Assembly (NCBI GenBank): GCA_964030785.1
Contig: OZ034968.1
Location: forward strand, 21,793,186-21,857,185
Origin: Siderastrea siderea
Taxonomy: Eukaryota; Cnidaria; Anthozoa; Scleractinia; Rhizangiidae
DNA length: 64,000 bases
Direction: 5' to 3'
The notes beneath the pieces were generated by a model. It was not told where the DNA came from, did not search any database, and worked only from the letters and a program-made list of their open reading frames with translations. Of this stretch, positions 20,764-33,818 are shown piece by piece (within the stretch, counting starts at the first letter, position 1; each line of letters starts with the position of its first letter). A program made the position numbers and the translations under genes.

Positions 20764-22480
20764 AGGATTCGTCTAACATTCTAGCTTCCTTTGTATATAT
20801 CCACACGGTAACATGACATTTTGTGTCTTGCTTCTCGGTTCAGAATTGAGGTAACTCGGCTTTCAGGCATTGCTTAGATTGGTCCAGTCTCCGTCAGAGT
20901 CTTCACGAGATTTTTTGTCTTCACTTTTCACCTACTCTTCAGCTTTGTGGTAGCTCGTGGACTGCTTTTTTTTTATCATTAGACTTGCTCTAATTCAAAG
21001 TAAGTTTAATGTTTTAAATCAGTCAACTGTGAAAACAAGATCCTTATGAAGAAAGAGAAATCTTGAGTTCATCTACCAAGTCACTTGAATTCAAGTGTCC
21101 AAAGCACTTGAATTAAACTGACGACATTTCGCACACATCATTTTGATTCAAGCTTTTACTTCCCTTTAGAAGCATTGAATACAAATTTTACAGTGTTGAA
21201 TTTCAAGTGATGAGGCTTGTATTCAATCACGTTTTTTTTTTGCGAGAGGCGTTGGGAATTCAAGATTTTACTTTTTATAAAAGTTTTGAACCAAGTCCTT
21301 GAGTTTAGGGACAGAAAATTGTATTTCAAGTTTTGTGATGCAACAACTTTAAATGCAAGTTTCAGGTCTTTTAAAGATATGTCGAGTTCTGAAGTCTTGA
21401 ATTCATCTTAAAACGTTTGAATTCACGACTCATTCTTCACATATGTTATGAAGTTAATAGATCCTTAAGTTCCAGTTGGCACAGTTGGGAAAACTGGAAA
21501 TCTGAGTTTGGGATCTGCACTACAGTTGCTTGATGCTACCACCAGAAACTGATTTCAAGTTTCAGGTTCCAAACTAAAAATTTACTATATGAGTGCTATT
21601 GGAGTTTAAGTTTGTCGCCAATACCGCCAGCACCATTTTAGTTTCAAATTTGCTTAACCTTTTTAATATTTACATTCGTTGACGGTGAAAAAAGCATAGC
21701 ACAATTATCTAATTTTTTACCACTTTACATATTTCACATATTTATTACCCCTTCCCCCGTACCCCTATTTGTCTAGGCTATTTGAGCCAAGGTGATTGTC
21801 ATTTTCTAGATTTTTATTTCCCTTTCCGTTCCCTTTTATAGAATAGGCCGATATAATAATTTACTTATATATAATCCGGTTCCTGAATAATGAACCTGCC
21901 TACAATTATCAGTTAATATTGATAAGGATGATTCTCAAACTCCTAGCACTATTACTCTTATTTCGACTATTTGTCTTAAGCCTATGTTTTCTGATATTCC
22001 CCTAAACCCTTCTCTTCTGCTTTCTAAATTCTTCGTCCTCCTCAAACGTCTTGATTAAAACAGTACCCTTCAAAATTGCCCTTTTCTGCTCCATCTTGTT
22101 GAGTCTATATTTCGCAATACTGATGCATTTTATCCTCTTTTATAGGAAACTGATCGATGGACTGATTGACTGACGGAGATTTTGTCTTAAGTAGATTTTA
22201 TAATCGGGAGGGGCGCGATGATGAATGATTGCCAGAACGTCTGTCTTCTGATCCAGTGGTCAGAAGATCACGTCTGATCATTTGCCCACGTGTTTTTAGT
22301 GCAGTCCAACTGATAAAATCCTGAAAGGACGAGGGAGATTAGACTATGGTGGGCGATACACTCTACTGTAACGGTGCTGCTCAGCACTCAGGTGTATGCC
22401 AGAGTTTTATCGGGGAAACCAGCAAAAGTACTAGAAGGGTATTTTGGGAATTCATAACCTGCAATGGACCCCCGTCCCAT
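20764..22480. other. Non-coding stretch, no gene seen
   Basis: About 21020-21440 contains many loosely related TTGAATTCAAGT-like words, suggesting an old degenerate repeat. No exon with a recognised domain was found. Confidence 0.45.
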
Positions 22481-23431
22481 TTTAACCCTATTTAGCCTGG
22501 AGCGGGCACATTGTGCCCGCGCTGACTTTAACGAATTATAACTTTTAAACCGCTCTGCGAATAATCACCAAATCTTGTGACTTTTCCTGAAATTTATCAG
22601 AGACAATTTTCCTGTGTCAATGACGTGTCTATGATGATTGACGTTTCCATAGCAACCGTCTACTCAGGAGGTGTTTTGACTATTTTTTGTCTTTTTTCAG
22701 TCTTTTTTTCAGTTTTTTCCCCTTCGTTTATAAGAAGATAATCGTTTACGTTTTGTGCTTGTTTTGATTAAGTATGTTTCTTAGAACAAATTCATATATT
22801 TTTCGATGACGTCGTTGTCAACTGTATGACTGCATGCTCGGGATTCAAGATGGCGCCTCAAAATTCAAAATGGCTGCTTTGTGACGTCATTGTGACGTCA
22901 TGACACGTCATAGTCGACACGCCATAAACCCAATCTGTTAAGCTAATGACGTACTATAAACATACCAAGTTTCATCACAAGAGCGTGAATACTTTTCGAG
23001 ATCAGGAGCCCATTACCCGGAGCGTCCAACTGTCATAAATTCGTGCAACAGCGTTTTTACAAGTAGGTTTATTTTAAGATAAGCTTTTCCCGCGAAAATG
23101 ACTGTTTCCGATGACGTCTGCATTAAATCTAAGCTACTACTTCCCTTATAAATACTGAAATTATCGCTTGAAATACTGTCAGAACACTCCGATAAAGATT
23201 CCTCGCTGGTCACTGGTATCCGTTATGTTTATTTCCAGCGTAGACGAGTTGTCGTAGTTTCGTACTCAGTCTATTATTAATTACGCAATCGCTTTTTGAT
23301 TGGCTATTTCAACTAATTCGCGGGAAAAGCTTATCTAAAAATAAATTCACTTGTGAAAATAGGGGGGGCACTTTGTGTCCCCCCCCCCAGGCTCAGAAAC
23401 TCAAAAAAACCCCAGACGAAATAGGGTTAAA
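22481..23431. mobile_element. 0.95-kb inverted-repeat element (TTTAACCCTATTT ends)
   Basis: The left end TTTAACCCTATTTAGCCTGG pairs with the right end, whose complement reads TTTAACCCTATTTCGTCTGG. Just inside, GCGGGCACATTGTGCCCGC on the left and GGGGGCACTTTGTGTCCCCC on the right form matching inner hairpins. The inside holds at least two TGACGTCA sites (22884-22907) and one near-match, but no transposase. It is therefore a non-autonomous DNA element. Confidence 0.75.
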
Positions 23432-24357
23432 GGAACAGTAGAATTAATCCCCGTTTTGCCTACATGTTTATATGGTATATGGTAACAGAGATATTTGTGA
23501 ACATTGTGGCTCGCGGACCCGCGTGCGTGACATTTTTATTGACGGATATTTGTTTCTCTTTTCTTTTTTTTTATTATTTGTTCCCATAACCATCTTTTTA
23601 GCATGAAGGAGGAGCACTTCTAATCTTCGTCACCAAACGTCGACAAACTGAAGCCCAGTGATTCTTTACGTGTAATTGTCGGGTAAGGTACTTGAATTAG
23701 CAATAACTCTCTACACCTAGTGGTCCAACTAGCTTTATTCCCTCCTTCCTTCGTTAATTCATTCATTTATATTTTGTAAGAGGATGGGGGTTATTTTTCC
23801 CTTTTTAAAAATGGGTCTTCTGTCATACCAAACTTTCGGTTTTATTTCCTTTTCTTTTTTCCAGTCACCAATGAACGATTCATCCAGAAAAAACACCGCA
23901 ATGATGGAAATAGAAGACATAGACTGTATCAAGGATTTGATAATTTTTAATTTAAAGGGTGTGTAAAATATAAAAATGTATACAACAGAACGTTTGAGTT
24001 CCTTCCGTCTTTCCGCCCTATCTACGACTAACTTGGTTATACACCAAGCTCGTTCTTATGAGATAACAAGCACAAGAAACTTCGCTTTATTGCGCTTCCC
24101 GACGATTCGGTCTGATAGGTGCTCCCTTATATCATTTCTTGACTGAGAAGTGCGAAGCCCGGAGACGCGGTTGAAGTCAAGGTTACGGCTCAACGGACAA
24201 AGGAGTCCATTATGAGGTTTTAAGCCATCCGAAGCCCTGAGTGTCAGTTACTATGACACAAAAAACGTGAATAAGCCAATGGTTCACTTTGCTAAAATTC
24301 AAAATGATACAAAAGTTAAACATGAGTGAAAATTGCAATGAATTCGTCTGCATTTAT
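23432..24357. other. Gap before the acyl-CoA synthetase gene
   Basis: A possible exon on the plus strand follows the acceptor ttttttccag at 23864: in phase 1 it reads TNERFIQKKHRNDGNRRHRLYQGF and then a stop at about 23950. It could be the cytoplasmic end of the mosaic gene, but no transmembrane exon was found, so it is only noted. Confidence 0.3.
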
Positions 24358-27300
24358 TTATTTATTTAGACGTTCAATTTCTCTCTTTCTCAAGTCCTTG
24401 CGTAAAATCTTTCCGCTTGCTGATTTGGGAATCTTGTCAACAAACTCCACCCCACCCCTAAGTTTCTTGTGAGGTGCAACTTTTTCAGCTACAAAGGCTG
24501 CGACTTCCTCTGGAGTGACGTCACCCTTGGGCACTACAAAAGCCTTGGGCAGCTCGCCTGCCTTTTCATCCGGGATACCAATTACTGCTGCATCATCAAT
24601 TTTCAGATGAGTAATCAACAGTGCCTCGAGTTCGGCCGGGGCGACCTGGGAAATAAAGAATATTGATAATTTCATAGAGCTAAGTTATCTTTTAGATCGT
24701 ACAATGGCCTGCAAAACTAGCGATTTAACGGTGATCATCGTGAGCGGTTGCACTGATAAATCCCACATTATGCAGTCTAACTGTAAACCAGTGATGTAAC
24801 AGATGAAGTTTATCAGTAGTTTTTTTTTAATTCCCGTCACACCAAATCTTAATCAGTGTTTAATAATATTGACTGCATTCAGAATTCATTCAGAATACTG
24901 ACTGCACACTTTCGTCGTCATTGGTAGCATAAGATGTTTTTAAAAAACTTAAAAGTTCGGTTAGCAATGCGTCACATTTAAAACATTAATCAATTAATTA
25001 CATGCCTGATACGCGTTATATTTGATTAGTTCTTTCAGTCTATCCACGATGAAGAAATGTCCGTCTTCATCACAGTGTCCGATGTCTCCAGTGTGTAGCC
25101 AGCCCTCGCTGTCGATTGTGCGAGCTGTAGCCTCGGGGTTATTTAAATAACCTGAATAACAGAAAGAAAATACAAATCATACTTTGGCTCGATGTCATGG
25201 TACACTGAATGAGCCCAGCGGAGATTGTGCTGAACTAACGAGAGTAAGCTAAAAACAGCCCCTCCCTAAGGAGGACACGCGAATTCAATAATGGCCGAAA
25301 CTCGCAAAGCTCAGTTATTATTAACATTCAACGCAACTTATTTTCTCTTGCTTTTTCTTTCTTTCTAGGTCAACGCAAATAACTGCCTTGGCTAATAAGG
25401 GTCTCCTTATGCGCACTACAGTGTAAAGTTGTTTTGCTGCATTACGTATGCTCTTCATGCTTGTGTGTAGTTTAGTCGTATTTTGAATAAAAATGGGATC
25501 CATCGGATAGCGATAACTAGTTACCCCGCCGTCAGGACGGGGGCTAGTAATTCCCGTTTTCTTTTTTACCCCACCGTCAGGACGGGGTCTAGTAATACCC
25601 GTTTTCTTTTTTACCCCACCGTCAGGACGGGGGTCTAGTAATCCCCTTTTTTGGGGGGTGGTCACTTGCCCCAGACCTCCGATCGGTCAAAACAATACTT
25701 GCCGGGAATCTTCGTTCGTTTAGCGTTTATTCGCCAGAATCTTTATGAAAGTTGGTTGGTGTAGAAAATTACTAGGGATTTAATGGCATAAAAACCCCTT
25801 CGATGAAATGAAGAACGAAGTTGCTAGCGAGCTTTGAAGCTGGCATGAATTCGCCTAATTTGCTCTGGCACGTAAAGATTACATCACTGAAACACAGAAG
25901 CCGATTCGGGGAAGTCCCTTCCTTTCGCCAGATCATTCATCGACCTAAAAGTAGACTTGTACGTTTCTTTTTTGGTAGACAACCGTTCTTTTGAGATTTT
26001 AAAATTATTTTTCTTTATCAATAAATCTCATTTCCGTGCCCTTGTCAGTTCATTTTAAAAAAACGTGATGTCACTGAGTCACGCTATGGTCAAAACTATT
26101 TCGTCACGTTCTTCTTCGCGCGTGTCAGAACAGGTGGATGACCAAGGAATGAGGGATGGGAAAGGTGTTCATACTATTATAGGGATTCATGTTATCACAA
26201 GCAGGATGGTGCAGAGAAGTCGTGTGTGTGTGTGTGTGTGTGTGTGTGGGGGGGGGGGGAGGGGGGGGGTGATGGCAGCAAACACGTCAATGGTAAGATA
26301 AATTACCAACTTCAAAAATTTACACCACTTGGGCTCATATCTTGCGTGACCGTACTGTATTTTGCACCGCGAGGGGAGGGGGGAAACGGCGGGGCCCAAT
26401 GCCCCTTGGGGCTTTTCTTGTATTATCATAGCAAAACACGTAAAAGGTACCATAAATAACCAACTTTAAAAATTGACACCACTTGGGCTTCTATCTTACG
26501 TGGCCGTAATATATTTTGGACCCCAGGGGGAGAGAGAACAACAGCGGGGTTAATGCCCCTGGGGCTTTTCTTGTTTTTTGGTGGTCACTTGCCCCAGACC
26601 TCCGCTCGGTCAAAACAATACTTGCCGGTAATCTTCGTTCGTTTAGCGTTTATTCGCCAGAATTTTCATGAAAGTTGGTGTAGAAAATTACTGGCGATTT
26701 AATGGCATAAAAACCCCTCGATGAAATCAAGAACGAAGGTGCTAGTGAGCTTTGAAGCTGGCATGATTTCGCCTAACTTACCCTGACACGTAAACATTAC
26801 ATCACTGAAACACAGAAGCCGATTCGCGGAAGTCCCTTGCTTTCGCCAAATCATTCATCGAATCATGGCCTAAAAGAAGACTTGTACGTTTCTTTTTTCG
26901 GTAGATAACCGTTCCCTTTAGATTTTAGGATTATTTTTCTTTATCAATAAATCTCATTTCCGTGTCCTAGTTATTTAAAATTACGCTGAGATGTCAGTTC
27001 GTTTAAAAAAAAACGTGACGTAACTGAGTCACGCTATAGTCAAACTATTTCATCACGTTCTTTTTTGGCGAGTGCTGGAACAGGTGAATGACCAAGAAAT
27101 GAGGGATGGCAAAAGTTTTCATACTATTAGGGTTCATGTTATCACAAGGAGAAGGGTGCAGAAAAGACGTGGGGAGGGGGGCAGGGTGGCAGCAAACACG
27201 TCAAAGGTACGACAAATCACCAACTTCATAAATTTACACCACTTGGGCTCGTACCTTGAGTGACCGTAATGTATTTTGCACCCTGAGGGGAAGGGGAAAA

Positions 27301-30300
27301 CGGCGGGGTCTAATGCCCCCGGGGCTTTTCTTGTTTTTCATAGGGTATTTAATAGGCAAAAAGAATCAGTCAATAATCAGATAAATGAACAAATAGACAA
27401 AAAAAAAATAAGAGAAACGATTTAGGGAACATGGAGTGTTCAGCCAAGTAAGTCAACATTGTGGAGTGAAAAGACTGCCTTTTGACCACGAACTCACGAG
27501 TTGATTGATTAAACAACTAACAACTACTGGACTAAGCTTTCGCACATGAATTATTTACCCCTGCTTTCGGCATTGGCAAATGAATGAGCAGATGAGTGCT
27601 TGCCACTGACAAATTAAGAATTTTCGGTCAATTTCGTCCAATAGGACTGGCCTCAATAAGGTTCGGCGTCGTCTTAAGTTCTGCAAGAATTTTTTTCTTT
27701 TTCTTTTAGAAAGACATTTCAAGCGCATGATGTATATTGTATAGGTGGGGAAGGGGAAACAAGTGGAGTCTTACGTTTCAGTTGCGTTCTTTTTCCTCCG
27801 AATCAGAGAGAGTTCATCGGGGCATTGCATTTTGATAACAACAGCTACTTCAGATGGACCTACCAGTTTACCGTATTTTCTCGATTAAACGTCGGGTATG
27901 AAAGAGGGAATTGTAAGTAGGCCCGTCAGAGGTTTATTTGTTGGATAATATTTAAACTTACGATTTAAGAGCAAAATACACGGCTGTCAAGAAAAACAAT
28001 AATCCTTTCTTTAAAAAGGGCAGGCCCAAATAAACTGCTGATTCAAACAAACGCAGGGTCCACCATCCCACGTTTGAAATAAACGCCGCGGACGTTTAAT
28101 TGAGAAAATACCAGATGCTAATTTGTAATTTAAGAGGAGAGCAATTTGGATTGAACGGGGAAAATAAAGCAATAAATAGTATCAGCTTTCGATAAGAAGG
28201 TTCACGATGTCATAAGACGAAATGGTCACTAAATCTACAGTTAACGCAATTTCATCAATCGCACCGCCTTTGCTATTAAGAAATATTAAAATAAATTGTG
28301 CAGCTTTTCATTCTCAGTTTTTACGATATTCTGTTTTTTACAACCCCCAAAAGCGGATCTTGTAAACTTCATTTCCTAATAGGTAAGGTAAAGCATGCAA
28401 GTTAAGCCTTCATGAACCTTGTTGCTCCCAACTATCTGGCGGAGCTTAACTCCAGTTCACCAAGGTTCGTCCTTGACAAACCACAGGTTTTCTTCTTATT
28501 ATTGTATCTACTACTCGTGTCCTTAACATTGATTAGTATTACCTTTCATAACTGTAGGTCCCTTCACGCATATCTCACCATCCTGATGAGGACCAAGTAC
28601 GTCGCCGGTCGAAACATCTACGATCTGTGTAAATTAAAACAAAACAAAAAATGCACAATCCTCGAACGAAGTCCAACTACTAAGAACACATTCACATAGA
28701 CGAAACTTCTCATTGTTATTCTTACATTCTTCCTGTTTTTAATTTTTGTTTCTTATTGTTATTCTATAGCGTTCATTCTGCTGTTCCGTTGCGCGTGACT
28801 TACTTGTCCCACACCCGTCCATCGACCCAAAAGCACGCAGGGAACGAACTATACACTTTGACAATCTTCAAGTGTGAGGAGTAGGTTGTACAGACCCGAC
28901 CCACATGAGTGCCCTACTATACACATCCCGAATCACGCGAGGCTTGAGCCACACGCGTCACGATTCCCGATTCATAAGCGTCCCGAATCACATGAATCCC
29001 GAGCAGCGTCTCAGGCTTATTCTAACTTTGACTCTGTGGGCCTTTTGAAGTGAGGACTTGCAAATGAAGCATTAAGTTATTATAAAGCAGAACCTTGCAG
29101 TTTTGTGGTTTTATCTGATGCAAGGCGCGTCTAACTGAGTAGTCTGATACGAAATCCGAATATTAATTGAAGGGGTAAAACGGTAATCCCCTGAGCTGTA
29201 ATTGATTTTTTCAAAATTTCTTAAATACATGAAAATACCTTGCAGTCCAAGTTAGGTAAAAGAACACCAACACTTCCAGGTTTTCTCTCTCCAATCGGCT
29301 GTAAATGTGTGACAAGACACTCTGTCATGCCATAACCTGTAAATCAACAGAGTATAGAGTCATTTCAATCTGAAGCATATACGAGTAACGTAGTAAGCTT
29401 TCAATCTACAGGGGAAAATGGCAAAATCAGATGGTGCAATTTATTCCGCCTGAAATGTATCAGAATTTTGAGGTCCCTTTAGCTAAATCTCGACAATTTA
29501 TCAATGCACAAACATAATGGCTTTCTCGTAGCTGTCATCATAGGTTTCAGTTAAAGCTAAATTAAAGTACTGTCTAGAAACAATAGTCACTTACTGTCTT
29601 AACATCGGTAGAGAATCTTTAGACATGACTGAGTGGTTCAAAGTTTTGAGGCTGTGGTTGAATTCCCAGTAAAGAACAATCGTTCACGTGAAAAGCCACC
29701 CTGACTGGTCCCCTGACCGCATATTTACTTGTTCAACACATCATTTCACTTTTTACCTTGTCGGATATGTTTTAACTGTGGCATTCGTCTAATGAGAGCT
29801 TCCTCAAGTCCTTTACCCATGGGAGCAGCTCCGCAAGTAACTTCCTCGACTCTTGACAAATCGTACTTTTCGACCAATGGATGCTTGGCCAGAAACAGCG
29901 CGATGGGTGGAACAAGTGGTGCATATGTAACCTCGATAGAATAACAAATTACAAGACTACAGTTAAATTCGCAGGCCATGAGACATCTGACACCTTCAAT
30001 GTTTTATCCTGGTTTCTATGGATCATTTGAGGACGGTACGGCCTTTTGTTACTGCGCATACCTTCTGCGCATCTTGTGTCTGGTCCGAGATATTCGGCTT
30101 TCTCAAGGAATTTAACTACTAATACAAAGGTATTTTTGTGAAGTTTATGTCTATGTGGAAAACGCAGATCTTAGCAATGAAAGGGTATCAGAATCCAAAA
30201 AGAAACTTGGGGGTAACTGGGCATTTTACAGAGATAATTGATCTTAAATTTGGAAAGGAAATGCCACACATTCTTCTTATTTTAAAACTTTTTTAGAATT

Positions 30301-33300
30301 ATGGTTGCTTGCTGCAAAATGCTTGGCTACCCATATCTTTCTTTTAAGCTTCCAATAGGTCCTGCTTAAGTCTGCTTTTTCCCCATAGTCATAACCTTTA
30401 CAAAAATACCTCCGGCCGTATTAGGACCCACCGTCCTTAACTGAGCAGCTACAAGTACATCTATGTTACTCCCCCCTGACGGAAAAAAATAATGATGATC
30501 CCACCTTGAGATCCTGCATCGCTTGCAAGAACTTCTCTGGCTCAAATCGTTGCAAAACAACAAGCTTGCTTCCCTGGAACAAACAACCGCCCATCATAAT
30601 AAGCTGTCCGTAAATGTGAAAAAATGGAAGGACTGTCATCACCACCGTCTCCTCCGTCACGACAAACAATTCAGGGAGGTGCATGATGCTCGTATCAGCG
30701 ATCATGCTGCCATGGGTGACCATCACTCCCTTGGGGATCCCAGTGGTGCCGCTTGAGTAGGGCATGCTGACCACGTCATCTTTGTTAATCTCACATTCCG
30801 CTGGAGAGCTGGAGTCATCCCCATCAACCAGCTGAGAAAACGGCTCACAATCTTCATCATCGTCCCCCTCGGCTCCTGTTAAGGAACAAGTTGCATATCA
30901 ACGCTTATTTAAGAAATCGATGATTAAATTAGCGTTTGTGTGCAGCTCTAAAGTCGCGAGAATAGTAATTACATCATTTACAGGTCGATGATTGTATGGT
31001 TGGGTGGCAACTCCAGCATGTCTAGCCACACAGTCGTATACAAACGTCTGTAAATTTGATGTTTGGAAAAAAAGTATATCTTCAACTTTCAAAACTTTTC
31101 TCTCGTATTTGCTATATTTTCAAATTATCACACTTTTTCGTTAGCCAAGCTTAACTAAATTTTTAGGTAATTAGAAACCAAACATTAAAACACTCCTAAA
31201 GAGCTCTTTTTGGTTTAACTACAGTCATTAATTCTTGCTACAAACCGATGATGAAAATCTTTTTAATTTTTCCTTGCGCTTTACTTGCAGCTTTAGCCTT
31301 TTCGAGAAACTGGGGGATTGTGGCGAGGTAGGTGGCCTGTGTGTCATTCAGTTGCCTTTCCAGTTCCTCTGCTGTGTAGAGTGGGTTGACTGTGGTGGAA
31401 ATGCCCCCTATAAAGCCCACACCATAGAAGATGATCGGATATTCTGGCACATTTGGAAGGTAGATTGCAAAAACATCTCCTTGCTTGAACCCTTTTTTCA
31501 CCAAGGATGAGGCGAACTTTTTAGTGAGGGTTTTGAGTTGCGTGAATGTGTAGGAGTGGCCAGATACACCGTCAACCTGGAAACATCACCAGTTCAGTTA
31601 GAAAAGGAGTAAACGATTGCCTGGGGAGGGTAGGTGAGGAACATGGAGGGGAGGGGTGGGTGTTTGAGGATCAGAGCTCGGGGCTCTTACTTTATTTCAG
31701 GTAGTGCTGTTCACCGTACCGAAGCAACTTGTACGATTAACAAAATGTTTGATTACTTTTTTAATCAGTCTTTGTCACGACTTTTTTTAAAACGTCCGCG
31801 TCCGTGATGTTAACTGGCCAATTAAAATAAAAGAACCGCAAAAAAATGAAGTTGCCAAGTTTCAGGTGCGCTCGTGCAACTCCTCTCATGGTTCTTGAAT
31901 TTAAGTGGCCAGATGAAACGGAAGCCACTAAAAAGTTGTCAAAAACTAATGAATGACTGTACAAGTGGGACAGGTATGTGGTGTAGCACTGTAAAATCAC
32001 TACATTATTTCAGAACAACAGGCAAAACATTACTTTACTCCAGACCAGAACAACAAGAATATAATGATCGATATCTCGGGTATAAAATTTTCTAGCTTTT
32101 TGATTGGTCAACCATGCTTAGGACATCAGCGCCAATAACCGCGCTTCTTATAAGGAAACTGGGTGCTAAGGAGTTCAAAAGTTTTTGTCACCAAGCAAGG
32201 GTATTGTCCAAAAATTGGCAAATAAATTCAGCGACGATATACCGTGAATTTTACTCCACTCGTTGGTTATTTATCAAATCATATCCAAAGCAAGCTCGTG
32301 GAATAATTGTTAATCATCAAAGTAAACCATCTTGGGTCCATTATGTGGAACATACGAATGAAGTCAATATAAGGGTGAATTCACCTCGGGAATTATGACA
32401 CTGAATTTATCAGCCAAATTGTTTTTTCTTTCACGCCCTGAATTTTTGGCGGGAAGAATATGCTGCAGAAGTAGCAGCTTTTGACTTAAAAAATTTCCAA
32501 ATGATAGTTTCAACTTGGCTAATCTGGCATTCAACAAACGATTCTCAAACTTTGTCTGAAAAGATGAAGGGAAATAAATACTAAATCCTTACTTCCCAGC
32601 TGCGAAAGCATGTCACTTGGCGGTGAAGGTCGAAGCGATCCTTCAGCTAAACCCGCGAGCGAAGCAACGGAAGAGAATTGAAAATGGAATACTCTTTGTC
32701 GTAAAAGATGGCCGAGTTCGTGTTTATCGAGCTTAGATAACCGCTGAATAGTATTCTTGACATTGCAGCTTCAAATCTCTCACGAGTGAATACAAACACA
32801 CTTGCACTCAGTGCAAGGGCCGGCAAACTTTTAGCTGATAACTAGACATGATATCCTCTCATTTTCATCTGCTGCAACGACAACAATGAATGTTTTAAAT
32901 TTTCAAATATGAAAATGACTTCACAGGTGGCATAAGCTCTCATGTGAGTGCGGAGTCTCGTTGCGGAGTACTGCCTACCGGGTTTTGTAAGGGAATTATA
33001 CGAATGTATTTTACGTACGCAAAATACAAAATAATGTGAACAAAATCCCATACGTTACTTTCACGATGAATCACGTGTTGTTCGCCTGTTCCTTGGGCTG
33101 TTTCGATTCGTTAATATCGCTAGATGCAAAATAAATACAGTGTCAACAATCACTGTCCAGAGTTTAAGAGTCCAGTCATTTTCTTTCTACCCTGCGAGCA
33201 GAGTCGCTTCGATCTTTCCTAGCTAGATAATCGAAACGACTTCCCTCAAAGGGTATTTGTTTCTGAAAACGACCAAACGAGTTGCACGAGTTGGAGACTT

Positions 33301-33818
33301 TTCTTGCGATGTATGCTGTTTTTTGCTCTACTGAGTGAGAATTTCGATGAAATAAACCCCAATCGAAAGAGAATAAACAGTTTGTTTCTCCAAATGACTG
33401 GTACGTCAAGTCATCGAGGTTCAACAGTCATCTGCTTAAAATATTTAACGGTTTTGGAATTTAAAACGTGCAAAATGAAAAGCTAGTCAGTGGTGGGTTC
33501 TACAATTGCGATTGTTATTAAATCCGCAAATCTTATGTTTGCCTCTTTCCTTGCAACCTATGATGCTTTGTGCGTGCCGTATAGAGTAAGAATCTCGAAG
33601 ACATGAAGCTCGATCGAAAGAAACTAAGTGGTCTGGAAAAATCTTGAAAAGTAAACAATGTTATGTTATAAATTGTTACAATGTTACAAGTTAAAGATTC
33701 GTCTTGTACTTACAATCGCTGTTCTGTCGCCGTAGCTGTCGAACTTTTGGTAAACAAATTCAGGCCACGACATGTTCGCGGGTATCGTTACATCAGAAAA
33801 CCGGCTTTTCAAAGCCAT
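24358..33818 (-). CDS. 4-coumarate-CoA-ligase-like acyl-CoA synthetase (8 exons)
   Basis: An ANL-superfamily enzyme that adenylates a carboxylate and transfers it to CoA. Exons (minus strand): 33818-33714, 31576-31246, 30875-30505, 29931-29757, 29336-29239, 28624-28543, 25151-25006 and 24645-24358. All phases match and give 531 residues, the usual 4CL/luciferase-like length. It starts [20 protein letters not shown]. Motifs in order: [17 protein letters not shown] (AMP-binding P-loop), [57 protein letters not shown] and the catalytic lysine in SASGKILRK. The C-terminus is RLNK, so the SKL-type peroxisome signal of luciferases is missing. Introns 1-6 and the last acceptor are conventional, but intron 7 starts with GC (CAG|GCATGT). 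The stop lies in an AATAAATAAATAAA run that can serve as poly(A) signal. Substrate unknown: fatty, coumaroyl-like or other acid. No lesion was seen, so it is probably functional. Confidence 0.92.
24646..25005 (-). other. Intron 7 of the 4CL-like gene, GC-AG type
   Basis: On the minus strand the donor is CAG|GCATGT at 25005-25004 and the acceptor TTTCCCAG ends at 24646. GT is absent at the only position that keeps the conserved [15 protein letters not shown] junction in frame, so this is a GC-AG intron. Confidence 0.8.
25495..25655. repeat. Three tandem ~54-bp hairpin repeats
   Basis: Three copies of a unit containing CCCCRCCGTCAGGACGGGG, a GC-rich hairpin, followed by TCTAGTAATNCCCGTTTTCTTTTTTA. 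They lie in intron 6 of the 4CL-like gene. The repetitive minus-strand frame across them is an artefact. Confidence 0.8.
25658..27345. repeat. 923-bp tandem duplication in intron 6
   Basis: Sequence beginning GGTCACTTGCCCCAGACCTCC at about 25660 returns at about 26583 (period 923 bp) and is followed in both by the same TTCGTTCGTTTAGCGTTTATTCGCCAG segment and further shared blocks. A smaller unit (ACACCACTTGGGCT ... GGGGCTTTTCTTG) occurs three times, at about 26322, 26475 and 27237. The copies differ by scattered changes, so the event is not very recent. Confidence 0.8.
26220..26268. repeat. (GT)n/(G)n tract
   Basis: A GT dinucleotide run turning into poly-G. Confidence 0.9.
27870..28117. mobile_element. 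MITE, TACCGTATTTTCTCGATTAAACG family, copy 1
   Basis: The left end TACCGTATTTTCTCGATTAAACG and the right end CGTTTAATTGAGAAAATACC are inverted copies, with AAACGCCGC-type words inside. It has the same ends as the element at 51512-51912, so a family exists. Located in intron 6 of the 4CL-like gene; no coding capacity. Confidence 0.65.
28625..29238 (-). other. Intron 5 of the 4CL-like gene
   Basis: No gene recognised. A stretch at about 28915-29005 repeats variants of CACGAATCCCGA / TCCCGAATCACG. Confidence 0.5.
29932..30504 (-). other. Intron 3 of the 4CL-like gene
   Basis: No features recognised apart from splice borders. Confidence 0.6.
31577..33713 (-). other. Intron 1 of the 4CL-like gene
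   Basis: A 2.1-kb first intron. Short frames on both strands (for example 32114-32398 plus) have no recognisable motif. No inverted-repeat element was seen. Confidence 0.55.

Noticed and set aside
22884..22912. TGACGTCA pair as a promoter of a nearby gene
   Set aside because: The sites lie inside a mobile element and no transcription start can be linked to them.
25495..25655. Regularly spaced palindromic repeats resembling a CRISPR array
   Set aside because: Eukaryotic intron, only three units and no unique spacers; the inter-hairpin sequence is itself repeated.
25321..25665. Minus-strand frame with repeated [13 protein letters not shown]
   Set aside because: Translation of the three 54-bp hairpin repeats inside an intron; no independent coding evidence.
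32114..32398. 94-codon plus-strand frame in intron 1 of the 4CL-like gene
   Set aside because: No motif recognised and no sign of splice sites; likely chance.
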